A DNA stretch of 64,000 bases, taken from the NCBI GenBank assembly GCA_001600495.1, contig BCKE01000046.1:236358-300357 (forward strand). Direction: 5' to 3'. Below the pieces are notes generated by a model. That model worked only from the letters and a program-made list of their open reading frames with translations, was not told the origin of the DNA and searched no databases. The stretch is from Pilasporangium apinafurcum. Taxonomy: Eukaryota > Oomycota > Peronosporomycetes > Pythiales > Pythiaceae. A program made the translations under genes and the position numbers. Numbering within the stretch: the stretch's first letter is position 1; every line of letters begins with the position of its first letter. Shown piece by piece: positions 21,382-30,151 of the stretch.

Positions 21382-22404
21382 ATGAAGGTATGGATCTACT
21401 TGGAAGACGAGCAGGGCGAGTCGCATCGGATCTGTTGGTATGTTGGCACATCAGACGCTGCCATTGAAAGCGCAGTGCGTATGCAGCTGCGATTGTCAGA
21501 CGGTATACGGTTCCTACTGCGTGATCCCGAGGGTGATTTGGTACCCATTTCGTCCACATTGCCGCACGATCATTACTACATTCTTGTCACGGAAGAACAT
21601 ATCCCAACTCAGTCAACTACGTTAAATACGCCTCTGCTGACAGCAAATGCACTCAAGCGTATGGCAGAAAGCGTTACTACCGCAGCAGAATCGACTGAGT
21701 CGTCTGTGACAGCGATTCAGCGTATCAAACGCAAGAGATTGACAGCACCTGCTACCCCAGTGGAGGGAAGTACCATCGATGGCACATCTGTTGATGCACA
21801 TACGAATACGAATGGCACTATTGCTGTGGTGACACCAAAACCACCCCCTTTACTCCGTCCACCAACACGAACACGTTCGATTGCGACGATTGTGACGCAG
21901 TTCCTGCAAACGTTTACACGACCAATCTTACACGATGATAATGTAAGTTTCATCCCCAACACGGGCAAGTACGCTTTGTACGCACTCTACTGTGAGATCG
22001 TCCCCGATTTTACGCATCACCCGAAAGGCCAAGACGCGTTCTACAAGATGACGTCCATGCAGGGCAAAGTCGATCGCCAACGTGTGATCCGATATTATCA
22101 AGACCTGCTCACCGCGAGTGGCCAAATCGAATATGTACAATACAAACCACAGGGGAAAGGGCCGTTTTTAAGGAAATACCTGCTCGTGGAGACTGACGCG
22201 CAGCTGAAAGAGATTGTGAAAGCCGCCAGCTTTGTGACGATGTTGGATCTAGTACCTGAAGAAGTCGTGAGTAGATATCTCAATTTTGTGAAGGGCTTTC
22301 ACCCGATTTCCAAATGTGTCTACCAGGCACACCATAATGGTGACGAAGTCAATGGTTTCCTTGACCAATCTCACCCATCCACTACTCCTGAAAGCATGCA
22401 GTAG
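21382..22404 (+). CDS. Conserved-looking orphan protein, unknown function
   Basis: The ATG at 21382 (MKVWIYLEDEQGE) gives 340 residues. The N-terminal 75 residues have a ubiquitin-like or PB1-like look (KVWIYLEDEQ...RFLLRDPEGDLVPIS...YYILVTEEH), but no motif is decisive. A serine/threonine/proline-rich linker with a basic patch (RIKRKR) follows. The C-terminal domain (FIPNTGKYALYALYCEIVPDF to FHPISK) is well-ordered and has aromatic and basic residues. The basic patch would suit a nuclear protein. I do not recognise the family; it may be oomycete-specific. Confidence 0.7.
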   Translation: MKVWIYLEDEQGESHRICWYVGTSDAAIESAVRMQLRLSDGIRFLLRDPEGDLVPISSTLPHDHYYILVTEEHIPTQSTTLNTPLLTANALKRMAESVTTAAESTESSVTAIQRIKRKRLTAPATPVEGSTIDGTSVDAHTNTNGTIAVVTPKPPPLLRPPTRTRSIATIVTQFLQTFTRPILHDDNVSFIPNTGKYALYALYCEIVPDFTHHPKGQDAFYKMTSMQGKVDRQRVIRYYQDLLTASGQIEYVQYKPQGKGPFLRKYLLVETDAQLKEIVKAASFVTMLDLVPEEVVSRYLNFVKGFHPISKCVYQAHHNGDEVNGFLDQSHPSTTPESMQ

Positions 22405-22424
22405 CCATCATCCACACAAACTAA

Positions 22425-22442
22425 ACACCTATGCGTAGGTGT
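22425..22442. terminator. Perfect 7-bp hairpin just after the stop codon
   Basis: ACACCTA, loop TGCG, then TAGGTGT, 21 bases after the stop at 22404. Likely a 3' UTR hairpin. Confidence 0.35.
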
Positions 22443-22806
22443 ATCATTCTCTTTATTGTGCTATTTAATTCAATGGAGTTATCTGTGTCATCGTTCGTTG
22501 TGCCTTTGTTCAAATAGATCCTCAAATCTTTGAATGCTTTGAATGATGTGATCCACTATTCTATCATATCATTGGCTCGAAAACCGTTCGCAATCTATCA
22601 TATCATCCAATCATATTTCTCTTAAAAGTTTTTAACGGAAAAAACCGTTTTTCATTGGCTAAAATGATCTGTGCGGCTGTTTCTGAAGCCACGTGGCCAA
22701 ACAGACGAACGGAAAGCCTGCATTGGTGCATTCTGCAACGACTCCCACTCACGAAGAAGCCACCTCGGAAGCAAGAGTCGATAGAGATAGAAGTCATTTG
22801 TACGAG

Positions 22807-25491
22807 ATGAAGACGGTCAAATTGATGCTACTGGCCGCACTGGCCGCGATGTACAGCCTTTCGGTAGTCGTAGATGCCATCGTCGCTGGTGTGGATTTCG
22901 GCGGTGAATATTTCAAGATCGCACTGGTGAAACCGGGCACACCGTTCGAGATCGTCACAAACGTGCACAGCAAGCGAAAGACCGAGACGATGGTTGCATT
23001 CGATGGCGACGAGCGGCTCTATGGTGCTGACGCCGCTACGGTTGGCGTTCGTCGCCCGCAAACCGCCTACTCACAGATCCGCCGGTTTTTAGGCGCGAGT
23101 GTTGATCATCCGCATGTGGTGTCGCTGCTACAAGAAGAATATTTTCCGTATGAACTACTGCACAATGAAACGCGTGGTACGATTGGATTGAAGCACGGTG
23201 ATGACAAGGTTTTTCATGCGGAAGAACTGGTTGCGATGGTCTTTACGCATGCCCGCCATATCACCGATGCATTTGCGGAGCAACCTGTGAAAGACTGGGT
23301 ACTGACAGTGCCAGCGTTTTTCTCACAAGCACAACGACAAGCGATGCTGGATGCAGCGGAGATCTCGGGTGTGCGTATTCTGTCGCTGATTAATGAAAAC
23401 ACAGCTGCGGCGTTACAACTTGCTGTGCATTCCACGTACCCGGAACCGAAGAAGATTTTGTTCTACAACATGGGCTCGACGTCGACGCAGGCGACGATCG
23501 CTGAGTTCAGTAGCAAGGTCGTGCCGGATGGTTTCAAGAAGAACAAGACCATATCAGAGTTTGAAGTGCTTGCACATGCGTGGGATGAGACGCTTGGTGG
23601 CTCGAAATTTGATCTGAGACTGGCCGAGCACCTCGCGAATGAGTTTAGTGAGAAATTGGGCGAAGACGTACGCCAAATCCCACGCCCCATGGCCAAAATT
23701 CGTTCACAAGCCAAGAAGACTAAGACCGTGCTGAGTGCGAACGAAGAGATCCCTGTGGTGATGCAGAGTTTGTATAAAGATATTGACTTCTTCACGTCCA
23801 TGACGCGCCGCAAATTGGAAGAAATCTCAACCGATTTGTTTGCTCGTACCTTGAAACCAGTTGAACGGGTACTCGAAAAGGCAGGTTTGTCCGTCAGTGA
23901 TATCGACGAAATTGAAATCATCGGTGGTGGTGTACGTATGCCAAAAATCCAGCAGCAACTGAGGGAATTTTTCCAGGGCAAGGATTTGGGTGTACATTTG
24001 AACGGTGATGAAGCCATGGCATTGGGATCGGCATTCCGTGCAGCGAACTTGAGTAGCTCGTTCCGTGTCCGTCAGGTTGGCATGCATGATATTGCGCCAT
24101 ACCCGATTGGTGTGCGACTTGTGGACTTGGAACATGGCAATGCGGCAGTTACAACTACTGGAGAAGGTGAAGAAGACGCGGCCAAGCACTGGGTGAAGCG
24201 TGCCGCTTTGTTTTCGGAGAACCACAAGTTGGGTGTGCGCAAGTCTGTGTCGTTTATTCATTCCAAGGATGTGTCATGCACATTCCGTTACGATAAACCA
24301 TCAGCGCTGCCAGCTGGTGTGAGCATCCATATCGCTAAATACAATATCACAGGTATTGATGAGTTCGCCGCTAGCATGGCGGAAAAGAACTTGGGTGAAC
24401 CGAAGGTGACGCTTTCATTTGAATTGGACAACAACGGTATCATCAAAATTGCCAAGGCGGAAGCGACTTTGGAAGAAGAGTATGAAGTGGAAGTTGTTAA
24501 GACGAAAGCGAAGAAGGAAGACAAGAAAAAATCTGAGGAGGGTTCGGCGTCGTCGGATTCGAAAGATGAAGATGTCAAGGACACCGAAGAAGCTCCAGAA
24601 AAAGAAACAGTCAAGGAAACCAAAAAGAAAACGCATCGTGCGGCTCTCAAGGTTGTTTTTGCCCACGAATCCCTGGACAATGAGGCTGGTATGAGTGTCT
24701 TGCCGATGAGTGTAACCGCGAAGACCGAATCGATTCGCATGCTCCGCGAGATGGAACAAGCTGACAACCAACGCAGGGCGAATCTTGAAGCCAAGAACCG
24801 CCTAGAAACATTTGTCTACAGTACTCGTGATATACTCTCTGCTAAGGAAGAACAGATTCAGCAAGTAACCCAGCCAGAACAGTTAGAAGCTTTCCAGAAC
24901 AAGTTGGAAGAAACTGAAGACTGGTTGTACGACGAAGGTGAAAAAGTCGAGGCTACAGAATACAACAAGAAGGTGAAATCATTAGAGAAGGATTTGAACG
25001 CGATGCTGTTCCGTGTGTCAGAGCAGAAAGAGTTCCCAATTGCGATCAACGCTGCTAAAGAATATGCCTTTAGCACGCGCGAGTTGATGACCGAGTGGAT
25101 TGAGTCGAAGCCTCAGGTGACTGAAGAAGAACGGAAGGATGTGCTTGAGAAGTTGGAGGAGTTGGAAGCATGGCTAGACGAGTCGGAGAAGAAGCAACAG
25201 GCTGCGCCTGCGCATGAAGACCCTGATGTGTCTTCTGCTGATGTGATTAAGAAGATCCAGGGGGTTAAGAAGTTGGTCAGCACGCTTTCAAAGCGACCCA
25301 AGCCAGCACCAGTGAAGACTGAGGAAGATGAAGCCAAGAATACTAAGGGTACCGATAGCAAGACGGACGCTGATAGCACATCTGCGTCAGGATCGCAGGC
25401 AGATGAGACGAAGAAGGAGGAAGAAACTAGTCATGAACACGCTACGGAGGAAGATGTTGATGCTGACGCTGCGGCTCATGAGGAATTGTAG
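22807..25491 (+). CDS. HYOU1: ER lumenal Hsp70-family chaperone Grp170/HYOU1
   Basis: Chosen start is the ATG at 22807, which opens a signal peptide (MKTVKLMLLAALAAMYSLS...VVDA) of about 23 residues; the frame extends upstream without ATG. The product is 894 residues. The ATPase domain opens IVAGVDFGGEYFKIALVKPG, where the canonical DLGTT is replaced as usual in Grp170. Further motifs are INENTAAALQLA, the variant phosphate loop YNMGSTSTQATI, and IEIIGGGVRMPKIQ. An acidic/lysine-rich loop (residues about 560-610) and a long helical C-terminal domain are family features. It ends in HEEL, a KDEL-type retrieval signal. Grp170 is nucleotide exchange factor for BiP and a holdase in ER protein folding. 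Confidence 0.95.
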   Translation: MKTVKLMLLAALAAMYSLSVVVDAIVAGVDFGGEYFKIALVKPGTPFEIVTNVHSKRKTETMVAFDGDERLYGADAATVGVRRPQTAYSQIRRFLGASVDHPHVVSLLQEEYFPYELLHNETRGTIGLKHGDDKVFHAEELVAMVFTHARHITDAFAEQPVKDWVLTVPAFFSQAQRQAMLDAAEISGVRILSLINENTAAALQLAVHSTYPEPKKILFYNMGSTSTQATIAEFSSKVVPDGFKKNKTISEFEVLAHAWDETLGGSKFDLRLAEHLANEFSEKLGEDVRQIPRPMAKIRSQAKKTKTVLSANEEIPVVMQSLYKDIDFFTSMTRRKLEEISTDLFARTLKPVERVLEKAGLSVSDIDEIEIIGGGVRMPKIQQQLREFFQGKDLGVHLNGDEAMALGSAFRAANLSSSFRVRQVGMHDIAPYPIGVRLVDLEHGNAAVTTTGEGEEDAAKHWVKRAALFSENHKLGVRKSVSFIHSKDVSCTFRYDKPSALPAGVSIHIAKYNITGIDEFAASMAEKNLGEPKVTLSFELDNNGIIKIAKAEATLEEEYEVEVVKTKAKKEDKKKSEEGSASSDSKDEDVKDTEEAPEKETVKETKKKTHRAALKVVFAHESLDNEAGMSVLPMSVTAKTESIRMLREMEQADNQRRANLEAKNRLETFVYSTRDILSAKEEQIQQVTQPEQLEAFQNKLEETEDWLYDEGEKVEATEYNKKVKSLEKDLNAMLFRVSEQKEFPIAINAAKEYAFSTRELMTEWIESKPQVTEEERKDVLEKLEELEAWLDESEKKQQAAPAHEDPDVSSADVIKKIQGVKKLVSTLSKRPKPAPVKTEEDEAKNTKGTDSKTDADSTSASGSQADETKKEEETSHEHATEEDVDADAAAHEEL

Positions 25492-26018
25492 AAACACAAC
25501 ATACAGTACATACATACAAAGCAGCACATAAATCAACACGACAAACGTTTTATGAAAAAGGTGAATGGTATTCATTATCGTCACTCACAACTATATCGAT
25601 ATCATCATACACAGTCGTCATTAATACCACATGCAAAAGTGAATAAAGACAGCGTGCATCGACACTAAAGTGATGTACTTGCTTTTATCCACACCGCAGG
25701 AAAAGTTTCACGTCTCTTTCTGGGAATCCCAAAAGTTGTTGCTTTGATCATTGCAGTGAAATTAGACATTAGCCAAATTTTCAAAGTTTGGATATCGAAT
25801 CATATTCTCAAACAAAGTAGCAGACAGATCGTTTGCATAATGGATCATTTACATGCTCCACATGCATGGCAACTAAGGGACTTTGCCTATCTCCCTTCAA
25901 CCAAGCTCAGCCATAGCAGACGATATAACTTTGGTAAGTAATACTCCAGCACTGCGTCGAATTTTAAAGACGCTTTAATCGTTATTGTTTAGGTCCGACT
26001 TAACTAGCAAAAGTTAGC
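25492..26018. other. Intergenic region before the transposon relic
   Basis: About 530 bases of AT-rich sequence with only short unsupported frames. Nothing recognised. Confidence 0.6.
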
Positions 26019-26393
26019 TTAGACTAGACACTGCGGAGTAGGCGTCTCCGACACCTGGACTTGATGAGTCCAGGAGAGTAGGTGTTCATTCTTAAGAAAG
26101 ATGTCCCTCGCAGCATTGACATCCCTATCGAAAACGAGCTTACAGTGAGGGTGCTGAAAGATATTCTGATGCTCGATCGTGTGGTTGATTCTCCCATACT
26201 GAGAACAAGGCTTTGTTGTATAATGCTCCCCATAGTCGATCACGCGTCCGGCTGCTCTTTCCATTTTGCAACTAAGTAGCTTCTTGAACTTATAATGAGA
26301 TCATGGGAGCATTTTTCTTAATACCTTGCTTGATATTCTTTTTTGCTTGGACGTCAGCTCTGATGTATCAAAAGTTGGAAGAAGAACTTCATG
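26019..26393 (-). pseudogene. TnpB/Fanzor C-terminal fragment (RuvC-III and zinc ribbon remnant)
   Basis: Recognisable parts in order on the minus strand: HEVLLPTFDTSEL, SHYKFKKLLSCK, VIDYGEHYTTKPCSQYG, and the last RuvC block FDRDVNAARDIFLKN, which includes the third catalytic aspartate. The zinc ribbon is damaged: CxxC has become CSQY and the second pair reads HPHC. An in-frame TGA at 26301-26303 sits where the family normally has Trp before the SHY motif. The normal protein is some 400 residues or more; only about 120 remain. It cannot be an active nuclease. Confidence 0.72.
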
Positions 26394-26666
26394 CTAGTTG
26401 TCCGACAAGGATGAAATGATATCCATTCCTTGTTCCAATCGATCATCAATCGATTCAAGATCATATAACCACAATCTGTGCCCGCTACTGCTTGAGATAG
26501 CTCTGGCGTTAACCAAATCTGGATGTTCGCATTCTCTAATGGTTTCAGGATGGATACCAAATATCTCTCTAACTTTGGCAGAGGATCCATACTTGGTCAT
26601 GTCTTTCGACTGAAATCGATGTCGTGGCTTGGTAGCAAATTCACAAGCGAGATAGACAATAGTCAA
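26394..26666 (-). pseudogene. IS607-type serine resolvase fragment (MerR-like HTH domain)
   Basis: The segment KYGSSAKVREIFGIHPETIR...ISSSSGHRLWLYDLESID matches the N-terminal HTH of IS607 TnpA resolvases (pattern ...ExxGVSxxTLRRW...RTxxGHRRYD). The usual Trp after TLRR is replaced. It ends at an in-frame TAG (26394-26396), and the remaining reading runs on in the same frame into the TnpB fragment. The recombinase catalytic domain with its nucleophilic serine is absent. Residues before the HTH (TIVYLACEFATKPRHRF) are not recognised. Confidence 0.6.
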
Positions 26667-29269
26667 TCGCCAGACTGCACTTGAAAGTCTCCAGCTATGG
26701 ATGATATGTGGAATAACGTACTAGGGATGAAGAGCCGCCGCGTGGCATTATTCAAGTGCTGTCGTTACCTGTCACAGATTGTGCAATAGTGTTTACCTAA
26801 AGATTCCACCCTCTAATGGTAGCGGTGAACACTAGTTTATTAAATGGCTGTGTACGACTCAACGGTGCATCAGCGGTAATACCATGAGCATGGACGCACG
26901 CAAGACTTCCGCTGTCTCATATAATCTCGTATCTGCGATCTTTGCCTCCCTTTCGCACCGATACTACCGTACCACATTTTCTGGACAGTCAGTTTGATTC
27001 TCCACGCACTCATCTCTTCGGGCATGCACTGTCATCGTTTCGCATCCGTTCTTGAAAAGAAGAATGGCGCTCATTGCGGAGAATTGGAAACAAGTTTCTG
27101 GTTCTATCGATAGAGAGGAAAAAAGACGTCAGAGTATATCCAACCGGTGGGAGAAGTGGGGGAATAAAGGTTAAAATATCCTATTGTTGAGTTTAAGGCG
27201 CGATGACGACCCATAACGCCAAATATAGCTGACTCCATGTGATATATTGGGATTGAGACGGTGCCAGAGACACCCAATGGCCTGAATATATGAAATCTTT
27301 TTAATTTTGTATGAAAACTGCAATTTGGAAAATAAAAGTCTAGCATTACACATTACCAGTGTGCCTTGCGCGGATTAATGCTTTTCCTAGCTTCCATTGT
27401 TGTCCATTCTCGTTAACGCCAGATCAGCCTGATTGTAATGGCACTCCTAACGGATGGATGCAGTCGAGTTCGTCCAACGGCGGCTGTTGGGCGAGTCTCA
27501 GAAGAAGTAATTCCCGACTTACGATGGGATAATGCATGGAAAAGAGAGGTTACAGGAGAGAAATGACCTTCTTTTGTTCGAAGTACGGATTGTTTGTAAA
27601 TTTCGCCAGGAGTGGGAAGATAGATGCTTATATACTTCGCTTTGATGGGTCATCGCGAGAATATGTAGTACAAAGAGTAGTTCTCAGGCAGCAGATTTTT
27701 TTTGAAAAAAATAACATCGTTTTATTACGAAAGCACCGTCGCCCGTAATGTTCATTCATGATTTGGCGCTTTGTGTCAAATGTGCACACCATTTTCTGCA
27801 ATGGTGTGGATCTTTTCTTTTTCTTCCATTGAAAGAGTCATAAGAACTTTCATTCTGATCGCCACATAAATGCGACCCACCTACGTTACATGGGAATTCA
27901 TGCCGTCTCTCTCCCACTCGCAAAGCGGCGATTGGAAGCAAGAAAACGGTCGTGATTATGCTGGAATGGATAGAAAAAAGAGAAACACTGACAAGACGCT
28001 TATATGTTCGCAGGATATAGGGTGACGACCCCACTAGATGGTCGTTTATGTAGAGAAAGGAAACGGTTTATTCATGTCTTACCATCTACCGCATGGATTG
28101 AAAGCAAACATTTCGAATCCGACTTCTCTACTTTGTAGTTGAGCAATGGAGAATCACCATTGATCTGAACCAAGTCACATGATGGTACATGGGAGATATC
28201 ATATAACCATGGTAGGGAAGGACGGCATTAAAGTAGCACCAGTGGCATGAGGCGATAATGAAGAACGTGAATTGTTTAATGCTTTGCTTCTTTTTCCTTG
28301 CATTGCGGTTTTCAGTAAACATGGAACAGTGAAAGAGTCGGTGAAGCATTTCTTGTTTTATAGAAAGAAATAATAGTGGTATAATTCTGAAAAAGGTTGG
28401 GGGAAAAGCTTCAGAGATTGACAAGTCTAGTAATGCACGACCACTCGGGTACCATTTTTTCCTCTCCTTGCTCAGTTACAAAGCGATCTTGCTCTTTTAC
28501 ATGTCTATGCTTTCACAAATAGCGACACCGTTGTTTTCGACCCTATCATTGGGGCTCGTCGAAGTCATACACATTTGCTGGCTCGATCTATAAATCTTTT
28601 CACGTCTCTTTAAGATCACCATCGTATTATACATTACCGAAACCAGTCAAAGACTAACATCTTTGTAGCTTGACAACTTTCCACTACTTTGCTCCATCAA
28701 CAAGAAAAGTGGTCGTTCTATATAGCTCCACCGCCCCATGTTCTCAATTTTAATGACTGTGCCCTTTTACCTTTATGGATTTTGCGTATGTTAAGCCGAG
28801 CCATAAAATTTTTGGAACGAATTGACTTTGAATGATACACAATATCGCAACTCAAAACTGACACCAAATATCTGTAGCCATAGTAACATAACTGTACCGA
28901 CGACTTAAGAACTCAGGATAAAAAACGAGGAAGAAAATAGAAAATGCAAGCAACAAATCCTCTACCTCAGTCGAAAACGCTTGGTCATTGTTCTTCAGCA
29001 CCGTTACGAAAGCATCATTCTCCCTATCGTCCTCTTACAGTACAGTGGGTGCATGTGTGTGTGTGCTCGTCTCTTACGAACGAAAACCGAAAGCCCGTGG
29101 ATCTGACCCGTTATTATTTGCTTTCCCTGTCGCTCATGACCAGCCATTCGCTGAATCTCATCATCATCATATAGATTCCTGCCTGGTCATCATTTCTATT
29201 TTCTTCAACTTGCTCTCCAATCGGTTAGAACAGAAGAATCTCAAACACTTTTTATGAATTTTTATTGAT
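26667..29269. other. Gene-poor region, no supported gene
   Basis: About 2.6 kb with only short frames (fewer than 100 codons) on both strands, none with a recognisable motif or splice structure. AT-rich, with homopolymer runs. It may contain further unrecognised transposon debris and the promoter of the downstream kinase. Confidence 0.6.
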
Positions 29270-30151
29270 ATGCTGCTTTATCAGCAATATCGCGTGCGTA
29301 ATAAGATCGATGACGCGCTCTACGGAGGGATTTGGCTGTGTGAAGATACTAAAGATAACAACCACTTGGTTGCTATCAAACAAGTCTCGCTCATACATGC
29401 ACGTCAGGCTCTCGCATCGAACACACATATGGACAACCCGTGGCATGAACGTCGAATCATCACCATGTTAATGCAATTCGTGCCACATGAAAATATCGTA
29501 CTATTCCGCCACGAATTCGTGGCGAACGGCTCGTGGTTCCTCGTCATGGAATATTGTGATAGTGGCGACCTATTGCAGTTCTTGTATGCTTCCTCGCCAG
29601 ACCACCGCCTTCCTGAACCTACGGCTATGGAGATATTTACTCAAATCGCACACGGCGTACGATTCCTGCACCAGAATGGCATTGCGCATCGTGACCTATC
29701 GCTGGAAAACGTCTTAATGCATGGGTCATGCTGTAAGATTGGCGACTTTGGACTCAGCACCGATGCTATAAGAATCGGCAATGAGCGTGTGGGCAAGGCG
29801 TACTACATGGCACCAGAAGTCGTGGCTGCGATAGACTATGATCCAAAGGCGGCCGACATGTGGTCGCTTGGCATTATGCTTTTCATTATGTTGACTGGAT
29901 CCCCACTAACACCGAGCGCCTCGGTTGATGAAAAAGCGTTCCAGGCGGTGGCGACTTTTGGGGTGCAGAAGATTTTGGCAGCGTGGGGGATGAGCAGCAA
30001 CATCTCCACAGACACAATGGATTTGCTTACAGGTTTGCTGCGCGTGGATCCAGCGAGGCGCCTTACGATCGAAGAAATTCTTATGCATCCCACTCAGAGG
30101 ATGGAGTCTGTGGGAATAGAAGGGCCGATGGAGACGACATGTCTTGTTTAG
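29270..30151 (+). CDS. Ser/Thr protein kinase, copy 1 of a pair (variant HRDLSLEN loop)
   Basis: Single exon, 293 residues, almost entirely a kinase domain. The ATP-binding lysine is K37 in VAIK, the catalytic aspartate D142 in AHRDLSLEN, and the metal-binding aspartate D159 in GDFGLS. The activation segment ends YYMAPEV, and subdomain IX is DMWSLGIMLFIMLTGSPL. The glycine loop is degenerate (IDDALYGGIW in place of GxGxxG), and the lysine usual after HRDL is serine. The key catalytic residues are kept, so activity is plausible. The closest visible relative is the second kinase at 33312-34145. There is no signal peptide or extra domain. Substrates cannot be inferred. It sits alone in a gene-poor stretch. 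Confidence 0.9.
   Translation: MLLYQQYRVRNKIDDALYGGIWLCEDTKDNNHLVAIKQVSLIHARQALASNTHMDNPWHERRIITMLMQFVPHENIVLFRHEFVANGSWFLVMEYCDSGDLLQFLYASSPDHRLPEPTAMEIFTQIAHGVRFLHQNGIAHRDLSLENVLMHGSCCKIGDFGLSTDAIRIGNERVGKAYYMAPEVVAAIDYDPKAADMWSLGIMLFIMLTGSPLTPSASVDEKAFQAVATFGVQKILAAWGMSSNISTDTMDLLTGLLRVDPARRLTIEEILMHPTQRMESVGIEGPMETTCLV

Larger units (their letters stand above)
26019..26666 (-). mobile_element. Decayed, internally deleted IS607-like element (TnpA HTH plus TnpB/Fanzor end)
   Basis: One minus-strand reading frame, broken by two stops, carries pieces of both genes of an IS607-type transposon in the canonical order. A MerR-like HTH of the serine resolvase lies upstream (26666 side) and the C-terminus of the RNA-guided nuclease TnpB/Fanzor downstream. 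Most of the resolvase catalytic domain and the first two-thirds of TnpB are missing, which implies an internal deletion. No terminal repeats were identified; IS607 elements usually lack inverted repeats and target duplications. Such elements are known in bacteria, giant viruses and several protists, so acquisition by horizontal transfer is the usual explanation. Confidence 0.7.

Noticed and set aside
26667-29269. Search for the rest of the IS607 element or a CRISPR-like array here
   Set aside because: No further homology, no regularly spaced direct repeats and no terminal repeats were seen.
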